Assembly: GCF_016653355.1 (NCBI RefSeq)
Contig: NZ_NHSK01000063.1
Span: 1-60,230, forward strand
Source: Rhodoplanes elegans
Lineage (GTDB): Bacteria; Pseudomonadota; Alphaproteobacteria; Rhizobiales; Xanthobacteraceae
Direction of reading: 5' to 3'
Length of the DNA: 60,230 nucleotides
Below are positions 26,063 through 35,607 of this stretch, one piece after another. Below the pieces are notes generated by a model, which saw only the letters and a list, made by a program, of their open reading frames with translations, had not been told where the DNA came from and did no database searches. A program made the translations under genes and the position numbers. Position 1 is the stretch's first letter. Each line of letters starts with the position of its first letter.

Positions 26063-29000
26063 GGTTCTTGCGGATGCCCGCCCGGCACCGCGGGGGCGAG
26101 CCGCGGCGCATCGTGGGTGACCGGCCCAACGTGTGCCTCGCTCTCCGCCTCCACCTCGTCCGGGAGCCCCGGGCCGCGCTCGCCGAGCGAGCGGCGGAAC
26201 CACAGGGCGTAGAGGGCGGGCAGGAACAGCAGCGTCAGCGCGGTGGCGACCAGCAGGCCGCCCATGATGGTGACGGCCATCGGCCCCCAGAAGCCGGAGC
26301 GCGACAGCGGGATCATGGCCAGCACGGCGGCGAGCGCGGTGAGCACCACGGGCCGGGCGCGCCTCACCGTGGCGTCGACGATCGCCTCGCCGCGCGTGTG
26401 CCCGGCGGCGACGTCCTGCTCGATCTGGTCGACCAGGATGACGGTGTTGCGGATGATCATGCCGGCGAGCGCGATCAGGCCGAGGAGCGCCACGAAACCG
26501 AACGGCATGCCCGACACCAGAAGCCCGACAGTCGCCCCGATCAAGCCCAGCGGCGCGGTGAGCAGCACCAGCCACAGCCGCGAAAAGCTCTGGAGCTGCA
26601 CCATCAGGATGGTCAGCATGGCGACCAGCATGAACGGGAAGACGGCGAACAGCGAGGCGTTGGCCTTCGACGACTCCTCGATGGCGCCGCCCATCTCGAT
26701 CCGGTAGCCGGCCGGAAGGCTGCCGCGCAGCTCGGCGAGCTTGTTCCACATCGCGGTCGACACGTCCGGCGCCTGGACACCGTCGCGGATGTCGGTGCGC
26801 ACCGTGATCACCATGTCGCGGCTGCGCCGCCACAGGATCGCCTCCTCGTGCCCCTGCTCGATGCGGGCGACCTGGGAGAGCGGCACCGGCACGCCGCCCC
26901 GCGACATCACGGTGAGATCGCCGATGGCGCCGAGATCGCCGCGCTGCGGCGCGATGGCGCGCGCCACCACGGCGACCTTCTCGGTGCGGTCCCGCACCGT
27001 CGTCACGGTGAGGCCGGTGACCAGCGTCTGGAGCGTCTGCGCGACGGTCTGCGGGTCGAGGCCGAGCGCGCGGGCGCGATCCTGGTCGAGCACCAGACGC
27101 ACCGACGGCATCTGCTCGTTCCAGTCGAGCTGCGGATCGAGCGCGTCCGGGTTCGTCCGCATGATGTCGCGGACCTGATAGGCGATCGAGCGCACCGCGT
27201 TCGGATCCGTGCCGATCACCCGGAACTGCACCGGGAAGCCGACCGGCGGGCCGAAGTCGAGCCGGCTCACGCGCACGCGGGCCGCGGCGAGCGCACCCTT
27301 GGCGAGGGCGTCGTCGAACTTCGCCTTCAGCCGCTCGCGGGCCGGCACGTCCTTGGCGATGACGACGAGCTCGGCATACGCCTCGTTGGGCAGCGCCGGG
27401 CTGATGCCGAGCCAGAAGCGGGGCGGCCCCTGGCCCACATAGGTGGTGACGGTCGCGACGTCCTGATCGCCGTCGATCAGGCGCTCCGCCTCGCGGGCGG
27501 CGTCGAGTGTCGTCGCGATCGCGGTTCCCTCGGGCATGCGGATCTCGACGAACAATTCGGTGCGGTCGGACAACGGGAAGAACTGCTGCGAGACCTTGCC
27601 GAAGCCGAGCACCGCGACGACGAACAGCACGGCCGTGACGGCGACGACGAGCCCGCGTCGGCGCACGCACCAGCCGACCACGGCGCGCAGGCGGCGATAG
27701 ATCGGCCCCTGATAGACGGCGTTCAGGTCGCCGTCGTGATGCACGGCTATGGTCGGCAGCAGCTTGACGCCGAGATAGGGCGTGAACAGCACCGCGACGA
27801 CCCACGATGCGAGCAGCGCGATCGACACCACCCAGAAGATGCCGCCCGCGTACTCGCCCGTCGACGACGCGGCAAAGCCGACCGGCAGGAAGCCGGCCGC
27901 CGTCACCAATGTACCGGTGAGCATCGGGAAGGCCGTCGAGGTCCAGGCGAAGGAGGCGGCGCGGGCGCGGTCCCAGCCCTGCTCCATCTTCACCACCATC
28001 ATCTCGACCGCGATGATGGCGTCGTCGACGAGGAGACCGAGCGCGATGATCAAGGCCCCGAGCGTGACGCGGTGCAGGTCGAGCCCCATCGTCAGCATGA
28101 TGCCGAACACGATGGCGAGCACCAACGGCACCGAGAGCGCGACGACGATGCCGGTGCGCCAGCCGAGCGACAGGAACGACACGGCGAGCACGATGGCCAG
28201 CGCCTCGACGAAGGAGCGCATGAAGTCGCCGACCGCCTCCTCGACGATCTTCGGCTGGTTGGCGATGCGCTCGTAGACGAAGCCGACCGGCGTCGCGCGC
28301 TCGACCTCGGCCATCGCGGCGTCGACGGCCTCGCCGAGGTGCAGGATGTTGGCGCCCTTCTGCATGACGACGCCGATGGCAAGCGCCGGCGCACCGCGCT
28401 GGCGCACCAGATAATCGGGCGGATCGACGTAACCGCGCGTCACCGTGGCGATGTCGCCGAGCCGGACCACGGTGCCGTTCGAGGCCGCGACCGGCGTCTC
28501 CTTGACGGTCTCGACGCCGTCGAAGGCGCCGGTGACGCGCAGCGGGATGCGGGCTGTCGACTGCACGGTGCCGGCCGGCGCGAGGTCGTTCTGCTTGGCG
28601 AGGCTGTCGAAGATCGCCTGCGCCGAAATGCCGAGATTGGCGAGCTTGACGTGGTCGAAGTCGACGAAGATGCGCTCCTCCTGGGTGCCGTAGATCGTCA
28701 CCTTGGTGACGTCCTTCACCTTGAGGAGGCGCTGGCGCATCGATTCGGCGATGCGCTTCATCTGGGCGTAGTCGGCGCCGTCGGAGCGCAGCGTGTAGAG
28801 GATCGAGTCGACGTCGCCGTACTCGTCGTTGATGTTCGGGCCGATCACGCCGGTCGGCAGGTCGGGTTTCAGATCCGCCATTTTGCGGCGGACCAGATAG
28901 AACAGATACGGCACCTGCCCGGGCGGCGTGGTGTCGCGGAACTCCATCAGGGCCGCGACGAAGCCGGGCTTCGAGTAGGTCGTCACCTTCTCAAAGAAGG

Positions 29001-29232
29001 GCAGCTCCTGCAGCTTCTTCTCGATGCGGTCGGCGACCTGATACTGCATCTCCTCGGTGGTCGCGCCCGGCCACGCCGCCGTCACCACGGCGATCTTGAT
29101 GGTGAAGGAGGGATCCTCGTCGCGCCCGAGCTTCAGGTACGACATCACCCCGATCGCGCCGAGCATGATGATCAGGAACAGGACGAGGGTCGGATGGGCG
29201 ACCGCCCAGGCCGAGACGTTGAAGCGGCGCAT
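26059..29232 (-). CDS. RND-family efflux pump, inner-membrane transporter
   Basis: A 1057-residue transporter, standard length for the AcrB/MexB-like superfamily. It opens with a membrane helix and the GRDEDPSFTIKIAVV segment, and has the two large periplasmic loops. The proton-relay acidic pair is in LGLLVDDAIIAVEMMVVKME of helix 4. The sequence resembles the less-studied branch that begins RxDEDPxFTIK rather than the classic multidrug AcrB. It works with the lipoprotein adaptor encoded 12 bases upstream and with an outer-membrane channel encoded elsewhere. The co-transcribed TetR gene suggests induction by the exported compound. The substrate is unknown. Confidence 0.95.
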   Translation of the reverse strand: MRRFNVSAWAVAHPTLVLFLIIMLGAIGVMSYLKLGRDEDPSFTIKIAVVTAAWPGATTEEMQYQVADRIEKKLQELPFFEKVTTYSKPGFVAALMEFRDTTPPGQVPYLFYLVRRKMADLKPDLPTGVIGPNINDEYGDVDSILYTLRSDGADYAQMKRIAESMRQRLLKVKDVTKVTIYGTQEERIFVDFDHVKLANLGISAQAIFDSLAKQNDLAPAGTVQSTARIPLRVTGAFDGVETVKETPVAASNGTVVRLGDIATVTRGYVDPPDYLVRQRGAPALAIGVVMQKGANILHLGEAVDAAMAEVERATPVGFVYERIANQPKIVEEAVGDFMRSFVEALAIVLAVSFLSLGWRTGIVVALSVPLVLAIVFGIMLTMGLDLHRVTLGALIIALGLLVDDAIIAVEMMVVKMEQGWDRARAASFAWTSTAFPMLTGTLVTAAGFLPVGFAASSTGEYAGGIFWVVSIALLASWVVAVLFTPYLGVKLLPTIAVHHDGDLNAVYQGPIYRRLRAVVGWCVRRRGLVVAVTAVLFVVAVLGFGKVSQQFFPLSDRTELFVEIRMPEGTAIATTLDAAREAERLIDGDQDVATVTTYVGQGPPRFWLGISPALPNEAYAELVVIAKDVPARERLKAKFDDALAKGALAAARVRVSRLDFGPPVGFPVQFRVIGTDPNAVRSIAYQVRDIMRTNPDALDPQLDWNEQMPSVRLVLDQDRARALGLDPQTVAQTLQTLVTGLTVTTVRDRTEKVAVVARAIAPQRGDLGAIGDLTVMSRGGVPVPLSQVARIEQGHEEAILWRRSRDMVITVRTDIRDGVQAPDVSTAMWNKLAELRGSLPAGYRIEMGGAIEESSKANASLFAVFPFMLVAMLTILMVQLQSFSRLWLVLLTAPLGLIGATVGLLVSGMPFGFVALLGLIALAGMIIRNTVILVDQIEQDVAAGHTRGEAIVDATVRRARPVVLTALAAVLAMIPLSRSGFWGPMAVTIMGGLLVATALTLLFLPALYALWFRRSLGERGPGLPDEVEAESEAHVGPVTHDAPRLAPAVPGGHPQEP

Positions 29233-29244
29233 CGGATGCTCCGG

Positions 29245-30369
29245 TCAGAACGCCAGCGCGACGACCGGGCGGACGATCAGGCCGGGATCGAGCTTCTGGA
29301 CGCCGAGCGTCACAACGGTCTCGCCCTCCTTCACGCCGGAGGCGATCAGCACGTTCTTGCCCTCGTAACGGGCGATCTCGACCGGGCGAGGCTCGAGCTT
29401 GCCGTCGCGGCCGACCACCCAGACGATCGGGCCGTGGCCCTGGTTGAGCAGCGCGGTGAGCGGCAGGCGGGCCGCCTGCGTGCCGGTGCCTTCGCGCAGC
29501 GTCAGCGTCGCGCTCATGCCGAGCCGGGTCGCCTCGTCGGCCTTCGGAATCGCGTAGCGGGCCGCATAGGTGCGGGTCGCGGCGTCGGCGGCCGGCGACA
29601 GCTCGCGCAGCCGGACCTCGTAGGTGCGGTCGGGCAGCGACCACAGCGTCAGGGTTCCGGTCGCCTGGCGGGCACGCTCGACGAAGGTCTCGGGCAGGGC
29701 GACCAGCGCCTCCACCTCGGCGAGCCGGGCGAGCCGCACCGCCGCCTGGCCGGAGGCGACGACCTGGCCGGGCTCGACCGGCGTCGCCGTGATGACGCCG
29801 TCGGCGTCGGCCTCGAGCGTCGCATAATCGAGCGAGTTCTTGGCGAGATCGAGCGAGCGCTGGGCGCGTGTCAGGCGCCCGCGCGCCTCCTCGGCGGTGG
29901 CGCGCGACTTCTCGAGCGTCGCGGCGGCCGTCCAGCCCTTCTTCTGCAGCTCGGTGGCGCGGCTCTCGTCGGCCTCGGCCTGCACCAGGTTGGTGCGGGC
30001 GGCCCGCACCTCGGCCTCGGCCTGCTGGAGCTGCAGCTCGAGATCGTTGGTGTCGAGCACCAGGAGCGGCTGGCCCTTGGCGACGCGGTCGCCGTTCTGC
30101 ACGAGACGCTTCGCCACCTTGCCGTTCACCCGGAAGCCGAGATCGCTCTCGATGCGGGGCTTGATGGTCGCCGCGAAGGTGCGGGTCTCGGTCAGGTCCT
30201 CGTAATGGACCGTCTCGCTGAGCACCGGGCGGTCGAGCACCCGGGCGTCCTTGCCGGTGCTGCCGTTGCTCGCGTCGCAGCCGGCGAGCCCGAAGGCGCC
30301 GGCGAGCACGAAGAGGAGAGGCACCACCGCCGCCGCCCGCGCGCAAAACGAGCCACGACGGCCCTCCAA
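29245..30369 (-). CDS. RND efflux membrane-fusion protein (lipoprotein)
   Basis: A 374-residue periplasmic adaptor of the HlyD/AcrA type. The N-terminal signal ends in the lipobox FGLAGC (cysteine near residue 31), so it should be lipid-anchored to the inner membrane. The body has a lipoyl-like barrel (FRVNGKVAKRLVQNGDRVAKG) and an alpha-helical hairpin rich in Glu, Ala and Arg (about 105-170). It then returns to the barrel at ADADGVITATPVEPGQVV. It links the RND pump 12 bases downstream to an outer-membrane channel. It is the first gene of the operon, so regulation probably acts in the 678-base region upstream. Confidence 0.93.
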   Translation of the reverse strand: MEGRRGSFCARAAAVVPLLFVLAGAFGLAGCDASNGSTGKDARVLDRPVLSETVHYEDLTETRTFAATIKPRIESDLGFRVNGKVAKRLVQNGDRVAKGQPLLVLDTNDLELQLQQAEAEVRAARTNLVQAEADESRATELQKKGWTAAATLEKSRATAEEARGRLTRAQRSLDLAKNSLDYATLEADADGVITATPVEPGQVVASGQAAVRLARLAEVEALVALPETFVERARQATGTLTLWSLPDRTYEVRLRELSPAADAATRTYAARYAIPKADEATRLGMSATLTLREGTGTQAARLPLTALLNQGHGPIVWVVGRDGKLEPRPVEIARYEGKNVLIASGVKEGETVVTLGVQKLDPGLIVRPVVALAF

Positions 30370-31047
30370 TCACTCCGGCAAGTCCTTGGGTGGTAAACGG
30401 ATTCTACACGGGACCGGGCGACTTGGCGGAACCGCCGTCACGCCGGCACGCTGGCCGTCGGAGCCCGAGCGCCACGCTCGGCGGTGTTCCCCGTTGGCCA
30501 GCCGGTACGGACCCCACCACGAGCCATGCAGGGCGGGCGTGTGCGACATGCCGCTGCAGGCCGGCTCCGGCGGCCGAGCACGGCGGGTCCGCGCAGAACG
30601 GGGGACCGCCTGAAATGGCAACATGATAGGGGGCACGCGTGGATCACCGGCGCGGTGCCGCCCTGCCCTCGTCGAAGATTTGCGCCGCAAAATCAGGCAG
30701 CTGCTTAGATTCTGGACGGACCCTTCGATTGACAATGCTTCGGGCAGTGTCCCTAATCGTGTGCACTCGACAGCTTGCGACCCTCGCAAGCCGCGTCATC
30801 CGGGGCATGCGGCACACCGCATGTCGGTCGCGCCCGGCCTTTCACGGCAAGCGGCGCTGGCGGGATGGCAAGGATGCGCGGATCGTCGAGCCGGGTGCAA
30901 CGCACGTCCAGAAACGCCGCCAGCTCACGTCACGTCGTCACGTCGGAAAGCCCGTCGCCGCAACGCCCGCAATTTGCCGATCGCCGTCGCCAGCCATAAT
31001 CGCCACCCGGTGTCGCCACCCGACATCCGCCACAGGATGAGGTCTCC
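30370..31047. other. long divergent intergenic region between the RND operon and the second ABC cluster
   Basis: A 678-base region with no convincing gene. The overlapping open frames lack ribosome sites and resemble no protein family. It must hold the leftward RND promoter and the rightward promoter of the ABC receptor gene; the latter may be the candidate at 30729-30757. No repeat of families A-E was found here. Confidence 0.55.
30729..30757 (+). promoter_or_regulatory. candidate sigma-70-type promoter
   Basis: TTGACA (30729-30734), a 17-base spacer and CCTAAT (30752-30757), which matches four of six consensus bases at -10. It points toward the ABC receptor gene at 31048, with a leader of about 290 bases if used. 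Confidence 0.3.
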
Positions 31048-32043
31048 ATGCTTGATTTCGCGCGCCCGTATGCCGTTCTCGCCTGCCTCGCCGGCACGGC
31101 CGCCGTCGCGCTCGGCGCCGCCCCGGCGCGGGCCGAGGACAAGGTCACCATGCTCACGAGCTGGTATGCCCAGGCCGAGCACGGCGGCTTCTATCAGGCG
31201 GTCGCCACCGGCATCTACAAGAAGCACGGGCTCGACGTGACGATCCGGATGGGCGGTCCGCAGGTCAACGGCATGCAGATCCTCGGCGCCGGCCAGACCG
31301 AGTTCCTGATGAGCTACGACTTCTCGGTATACAAGGCGCTGGAGCAGGGCGTGCCCGCCGTCACGGTCGCGACCTCGTTCCAGTCCGACCTGCAGGGGTT
31401 GATGACGCATCCGGACGTGAAGAGCCTCGCCGACCTGAAGGGCAAGACCATCTACGTCGCCACCGCCGGCCGCTCCAACTGGTGGCCGTGGATGAAGACC
31501 AAGTTCGGCTACACGGACGACCAGACCCGCACCTACACGTTCAACCTCCAGCCCTTCCTGGCCGATCCGAACGCCGCCATGCAGGCCTACATGTCGTCGG
31601 AGCCGTTCGCCGCGCAGCAGGCCGGCGCCAAGGTCAACTTCTTCCTCTTCGCTAACGACGGCTATCCGCCCTACGGCACCACGATCGTGACGCTGAAGAA
31701 GATCGCCGACGAGAAGCCCGACATGGTGCAGCGTTTCGTCAAGGCGTCGATGGAGGGCTGGAAGAGCTATCTCTATGGCGATCCGTCGCCCGCGAACGCG
31801 CTCATCAAGAAGGACAACCCGAAGATGAGCGACGAGCAGATCGCCTACGCGATCGGCAAGCTGCGCGAGAGCAAGGTGCTGGTCGGCGGCGACGCCGCGA
31901 CGCAGGGCATCGGCATTATGACCGACGCGCGCTGGAAGGCGACCTACGACTTCATGGTTCAGGAGAAGCTCCTGAAGCCCGAGGTCGACATGAAGTCCGC
32001 CTACACGCTGAAGTTCGTGAAAGACCTCAAGATCATGCCGTGA
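31048..32043 (+). CDS. ABC transporter substrate-binding protein, NMT1/THI5-like
   Basis: A 331-residue receptor. The signal peptide is followed by cleavage near ARA-E (about residue 28). The mature N-terminus is KVTMLTSWYAQAEHGGFYQA, then GIYKKHGLDVTIRMGGPQ. The WY...EHGGFYQA block is the hallmark of NMT1/THI5-like receptors, a family that includes binders of pyrimidine rings such as thiamine precursors. AGGATGAGG precedes the ATG. It is the first gene of a receptor-ATPase-permease-amidohydrolase operon, so the ligand is probably the substrate of the amidohydrolase. It is only distantly similar to the receptor at 18233, so the two importers probably have different ligands. Confidence 0.93.
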   Translation: MLDFARPYAVLACLAGTAAVALGAAPARAEDKVTMLTSWYAQAEHGGFYQAVATGIYKKHGLDVTIRMGGPQVNGMQILGAGQTEFLMSYDFSVYKALEQGVPAVTVATSFQSDLQGLMTHPDVKSLADLKGKTIYVATAGRSNWWPWMKTKFGYTDDQTRTYTFNLQPFLADPNAAMQAYMSSEPFAAQQAGAKVNFFLFANDGYPPYGTTIVTLKKIADEKPDMVQRFVKASMEGWKSYLYGDPSPANALIKKDNPKMSDEQIAYAIGKLRESKVLVGGDAATQGIGIMTDARWKATYDFMVQEKLLKPEVDMKSAYTLKFVKDLKIMP

Positions 32044-32147
32044 GCCGATAGCGGGCGGCGATGCCGCCCGCCCGGCCGACCTGCGAGGACACCTCGCGCG
32101 CGCGGGTCCGCGGTCGCCGCGGGCCCGTCGCAACCGGAAACCGCTTC

Positions 32148-32987
32148 ATGACCACCGTTCAGGCCCTGCGAGCCGACGTGACCGACGCAACGCTCGCCCC
32201 CGCCGGCCCGCCCGCCATCGAGGTACTGGGCGCCGACAAGGTGTTCAGCACCGGCGTGCGGGCGTTGACGCCGATCGACCTCACCGTGAACCAGGGCGAG
32301 TTCGTCACCCTGCTCGGCCCGTCGGGCTGCGGGAAGTCGACGCTCCTGAAGATGGTCGCCAACCTGATCGAGCCGACCTCGGGCGGCCTGATGTGGTGGG
32401 GCCGCGACTACGATCACGTCGGCGAGCCGGGCAAGAAGCTCGTCTTCGTGTTCCAGGATCCGACCCTGATGCCGTGGTCCCGGGTGCGCGCCAATGTGCG
32501 GCTGCCGCTCGATCTCGCCGGCGTGCCGAAGGCGGAGGGCAACAGCCGCGTCGATCGCGCGCTCGCCATGGTCGGCCTGGACAAGTTCGACGCGAGCTAT
32601 CCGCGCCAGCTCTCCGGCGGCATGCAGATGCGCGTCTCGATCGCCCGCGCGCTGGTCACCGAGCCGAACCTCCTCTTGATGGACGAGCCGTTCGGCGCGC
32701 TGGACGAGATCACCCGCAACAAGCTCGACCAGGATCTGCTCGACCTGTGGTTCGAGAAAAAGCTCACGGTGGTGTTCGTCACCCACTCGATCTACGAGTC
32801 GGTGTTCCTCTCCACCCGCGTCGTCGTGATGGCGGCGCGGCCGGGCCGCGTGCTGCGCGAGGTCGTCATCGACGAGCCCTATCCGCGCGACGACGCCTGG
32901 CGGGTGTCGCAGAGGTTCGCGGCTTATGCGCGCGACCTGCAGGTCCTGCTCGCCGAGGCGAGCCGCGCCGGCGCGGCGCATCCGTGA
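32148..32987 (+). CDS. ABC transporter ATP-binding protein
   Basis: A 279-residue nucleotide-binding subunit. It has Walker [10 protein letters not shown] (about 66-74), Q-loop [10 protein letters not shown], signature [10 protein letters not shown], Walker [14 protein letters not shown] and H-loop [10 protein letters not shown]. The ATG at 32148 ([10 protein letters not shown]) is preferred over 32061 because the upstream residues are low-complexity and unlike the family. It lies 104 bases after the receptor gene and, after a family B repeat, 190 bases before the permease gene. It energises uptake by this second NMT1-type importer. Confidence 0.94.
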   Translation: MTTVQALRADVTDATLAPAGPPAIEVLGADKVFSTGVRALTPIDLTVNQGEFVTLLGPSGCGKSTLLKMVANLIEPTSGGLMWWGRDYDHVGEPGKKLVFVFQDPTLMPWSRVRANVRLPLDLAGVPKAEGNSRVDRALAMVGLDKFDASYPRQLSGGMQMRVSIARALVTEPNLLLMDEPFGALDEITRNKLDQDLLDLWFEKKLTVVFVTHSIYESVFLSTRVVVMAARPGRVLREVVIDEPYPRDDAWRVSQRFAAYARDLQVLLAEASRAGAAHP

Positions 32988-33018
32988 GACGGCATCGCGC
33001 GTCCGGCCCGACCTTCGA

Positions 33019-33138
33019 CCTCATGGTGAGGTGCTCGGCCGCAGGCCGAGCCTCGAACCATGAGGTCTCCCACGTGACCGCCCGCGCGGCCGCCCCCGCC
33101 CTTCGAGACGGCCGCTTCGTGGCCTCCTCAGGACGAGG
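33019..33138. repeat. dispersed palindromic repeat, family B, copy 2 (inverted)
   Basis: It starts CCTCATGGTGAGGTGCTCGG and ends GGCCTCCTCAGGACGAGG. In reverse complement it matches the copy at 17097-17205 at both ends. It fills the gap between the ATPase and permease genes. Confidence 0.8.
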
Positions 33139-33177
33139 TCGGGGAAGCGCTTCCATCCATTCGCCCTGAGGCCCACC

Positions 33178-33975
33178 ATGGCACTCGATCCCAACAACAA
33201 GACTCTCGGCGTCGTCCTGCCCGTGCTGGTCGGCGTGATCATGCTGGTCGTCTGGCAGGGCGCCGTCTGGTGGTTCCAGGTGCCCAAATATCTGGTGCCC
33301 TCGCCGATCCTGGTCGCCCAGACGCTGTGGGACCAGGGGCCGATGCTGCTCGCCTCGCTGCTCGTCACCCTGAAGGTGACGTTCATGGCGTTCTTCTTCG
33401 CCGTCGTGATCGGCACGCTGATCGCCTTCGCGTTCGCGCAGAGCAAGCTGATCGAGATGTCGTTCTTCCCCTATGCGGTGCTCCTGCAGGTGACGCCCGT
33501 GGTCGCCATCGCGCCGCTGATCATCATCTGGGTGAAGGAGCCGACCGCCGCGCTCGTCGTCTGCGCCACCATCGTGGCGCTGTTCCCGATCATCTCGAAC
33601 ACGATTCTGGGACTTCGCAGCGTCAATCCGGGACTCCTCAATCTGTTCAGGATGAACAAGGCGACGCGGTTTCAGGAGCTGGTGCGGCTGCGCATCCCGA
33701 GCGCGGCGCCCTACTTCTTCGGCGGACTGCGCATCTCGTCCGGTCTCGCGCTGATCGGCGCCGTCGTCGCCGAATTCGTCGCCGGCACGGGCGGCACCTC
33801 GGCCGGCCTCGCCTATCAGATCCTCCAGGCCGGCTTCCAGCTCGACATCCCGCTCCTGTTCGCGGCGCTGCTGCTGATCACGCTGACCGGCGTCGCGCTG
33901 TTCCTCCTCATGGTCACGCTCTCCAAGCTGGCGCTCGGCGACTGGCACGAGAGCGAGCTCGTTCCGGAGACCTGA
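33178..33975 (+). CDS. ABC transporter permease
   Basis: A 265-residue membrane permease with about six hydrophobic segments. The EAA-type cytoplasmic loop is at LFRMNKATRFQELVRLRIPS (about residues 155-175), followed by the typical ISSGLALIGAVVAEF. It belongs to the same broad family as the permease at 13786. Its stop overlaps the amidohydrolase start by one base (TGATG), so import and hydrolysis are expressed together. It should work with the receptor at 31048 and ATPase at 32148. Confidence 0.94.
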   Translation: MALDPNNKTLGVVLPVLVGVIMLVVWQGAVWWFQVPKYLVPSPILVAQTLWDQGPMLLASLLVTLKVTFMAFFFAVVIGTLIAFAFAQSKLIEMSFFPYAVLLQVTPVVAIAPLIIIWVKEPTAALVVCATIVALFPIISNTILGLRSVNPGLLNLFRMNKATRFQELVRLRIPSAAPYFFGGLRISSGLALIGAVVAEFVAGTGGTSAGLAYQILQAGFQLDIPLLFAALLLITLTGVALFLLMVTLSKLALGDWHESELVPET

Positions 33976-35336
33976 TGGACCTCCTCATCCGCAACGCCAC
34001 CGCGATCATGACCGGTGGCGCGGGGTCGGCCGCCCGCGCGGCAGGCCCCGACATCCGCCTGCGCGGCAGCCGCATCGCGGCGATCGGCGCGCTCGCGCCG
34101 GAGCCCGGCGAGCGCGTGCTCGACGCCACCGACTGCGTCGTCTATCCGGGCTGGATCAACACCCATCATCATCTCTTCCAGTCGCTGATGAAGGGGATTC
34201 CCGCCGGCATAAACCTGCAGCTCGCGCCCTGGCTCTCGGCCGTGCCGGTCGCCTATCGGCGCTTCGTCGACGCCGAGACGCTGCGCATCGCGGCGACGAT
34301 CGGCATCGCCGAGCTGGTGCTGTCCGGCTGCACCACCATCGCCGACCATCACTACGCCTACTGGCCCGGCATGGGCTTCGACGGCTCGGCCCTGCTGTTC
34401 GAGCTCGCCGAACAGTTCGGCGTTCGCTTCGTGCTGATGCGCGGCGGCGCCACCAAGGTGCGCGAGATCGACCTGAACCCGCCGCCCGAGGCACGGCCCG
34501 AGACCCTCGACGACATGCTGGCGAGCGTGTCGCACGACGTCGGCCGCTTCCACCAGACGGGCGGCGACGCGATGCGCAAAGTGATCCTCGCGCCGACCAC
34601 GCCGACCTGGTCCGTGCACGCACACGAGCTGCCGGAGTTCGCGGCGGCGGCGCGGAAGATGGGGATCGGGCTGCACAGCCATCTCTCCGAGTCGCTCGAC
34701 TACGTGCATTTCTGCCGCGACGTGCACGGCTGCACGCCGCTCGAATTCGTGCAGCGGCACGACTGGCTCGGGCCCGACGTGTTCTTCGCCCATCTGTGCC
34801 ACATGCAGCCTGAAGAAATCCGGCTGATGGCCGAGACCGGCACCGGCATCGCGCACTGCCCGCAGTCGAATTGCCGGCTCGGCTCCGGCATCGCGCCGGC
34901 GCCGGCGCTGGCGCGGCTCGGCGGCCGCGTCTCGCTCGGCGTCGACGGCGCAGGATCGAACGAAGCCGCCGACATGATCAACGAGAGCCACATGGCGTGG
35001 CTGGTCCACCGCGCCCGCGACGGCGCCGCGAGCGTCACGGTCGAGGACGTGATCAGTTGGGGCACGGCCGGCGGCGCCACGGTGCTGGGCCTCTCGGAGA
35101 CCGGCACGTTGGCACCCGGCATGGCGGCCGACCTGATGGTCTACTCGCTCGACCACCCGCGCTACGCCGGCCTGCACGATCCCGCCATCGCGCCGGTCGC
35201 CGGCGGCGGCCAGGCCCACGTGAAATGGGGCTTTTGCAACGGCCGCCTGATCGTCGAGGACGGGCGCATTCCGGGGCTCGACCTGCCGGGGCTGTTCTCG
35301 GAAGCGCGGCGGGCCGTGGGCCGGATGGTGATCTGA
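33975..35336 (+). CDS. amidohydrolase of the TrzN/AtzB/8-oxoguanine deaminase group
   Basis: A 453-residue mononuclear metal hydrolase. The metal and catalytic residues are H64 and H66 (INTHHHLFQ), H236 with E239 (HSHLSES), H273 (FFAHLCH) and D324 (LGVDGAGSNE). The block AHCPQSNCRLGSGIAP (about 294-309) is characteristic of 8-oxoguanine deaminases and the triazine hydrolases AtzB and TrzN. It deaminates or dechlorinates a purine-, pterin- or triazine-like ring. It overlaps the permease gene by one base, so its substrate is probably what the importer brings in. It is only distantly related to the amidohydrolase at 12306. Physiological substrate not known. Confidence 0.9.
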   Translation: MDLLIRNATAIMTGGAGSAARAAGPDIRLRGSRIAAIGALAPEPGERVLDATDCVVYPGWINTHHHLFQSLMKGIPAGINLQLAPWLSAVPVAYRRFVDAETLRIAATIGIAELVLSGCTTIADHHYAYWPGMGFDGSALLFELAEQFGVRFVLMRGGATKVREIDLNPPPEARPETLDDMLASVSHDVGRFHQTGGDAMRKVILAPTTPTWSVHAHELPEFAAAARKMGIGLHSHLSESLDYVHFCRDVHGCTPLEFVQRHDWLGPDVFFAHLCHMQPEEIRLMAETGTGIAHCPQSNCRLGSGIAPAPALARLGGRVSLGVDGAGSNEAADMINESHMAWLVHRARDGAASVTVEDVISWGTAGGATVLGLSETGTLAPGMAADLMVYSLDHPRYAGLHDPAIAPVAGGGQAHVKWGFCNGRLIVEDGRIPGLDLPGLFSEARRAVGRMVI

Positions 35337-35343
35337 CGACTTC

Positions 35344-35432
35344 GTCATGGCCGGGCTTGTCCCGGCCATCCACGATCTTCGACGTCGCATCGCTGTAAGG
35401 ACGTGGATGCCCGGCACAAGGCCGGGCATGAC
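35344..35432. repeat. dispersed palindromic repeat, family A, copy 3
   Basis: It starts GTCATGGCCGGGCTTGTCCC and ends with GATGCCCGGCACAAGGCCGG and GCATGAC, nearly identical at both ends to the copy at 20286. It follows the amidohydrolase stop by 8 bases and could help end or protect its transcript. Confidence 0.82.
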
Positions 35433-35462
35433 GAGTCATACCAGGGGCCCTGTACCTCGACC

Positions 35463-35562
35463 CGTCATCCTGAGGTGCTCGCCGCAGGCGAGCCTCGAAG
35501 GATACGGCCCGGGCCGTCGCCCTTCGAGGCTCGGGCTTCGCCCGAGCACCTCAGGGTGACGG
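35463..35562. repeat. dispersed palindromic repeat, family B variant, copy 3
   Basis: It starts CGTCATCCTGAGGTGCTCGC and ends CGAGCACCTCAGGGTGACGG. The two ends are nearly perfect reverse complements and could form one long stem with inner hairpins. Together with the family A copy beside it, it takes up most of the 271-base gap between convergent genes. Confidence 0.8.
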
Positions 35563-35607
35563 TGAGAGTCAGGGGCGGAGGCCGCTGGTATCAGAGCTTG
35601 TAGACGC

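Noticed and set aside
25957-30396. A 1479-codon open frame on the plus strand across the RND operon
   Set aside because: Its translation is Arg/His/Asp-rich with no domains, and it lies antisense to two well-recognised genes. It is an artefact of high G+C codon bias.
30390-31040. Several open frames in the gap before the second ABC cluster
   Set aside because: They overlap one another on both strands, lack ribosome sites and show no recognisable protein features.
35344-35562. Closely spaced repeats that could suggest a CRISPR array
   Set aside because: The repeats are two different palindromic families, not a regular direct repeat with unique spacers, and there are no cas genes.
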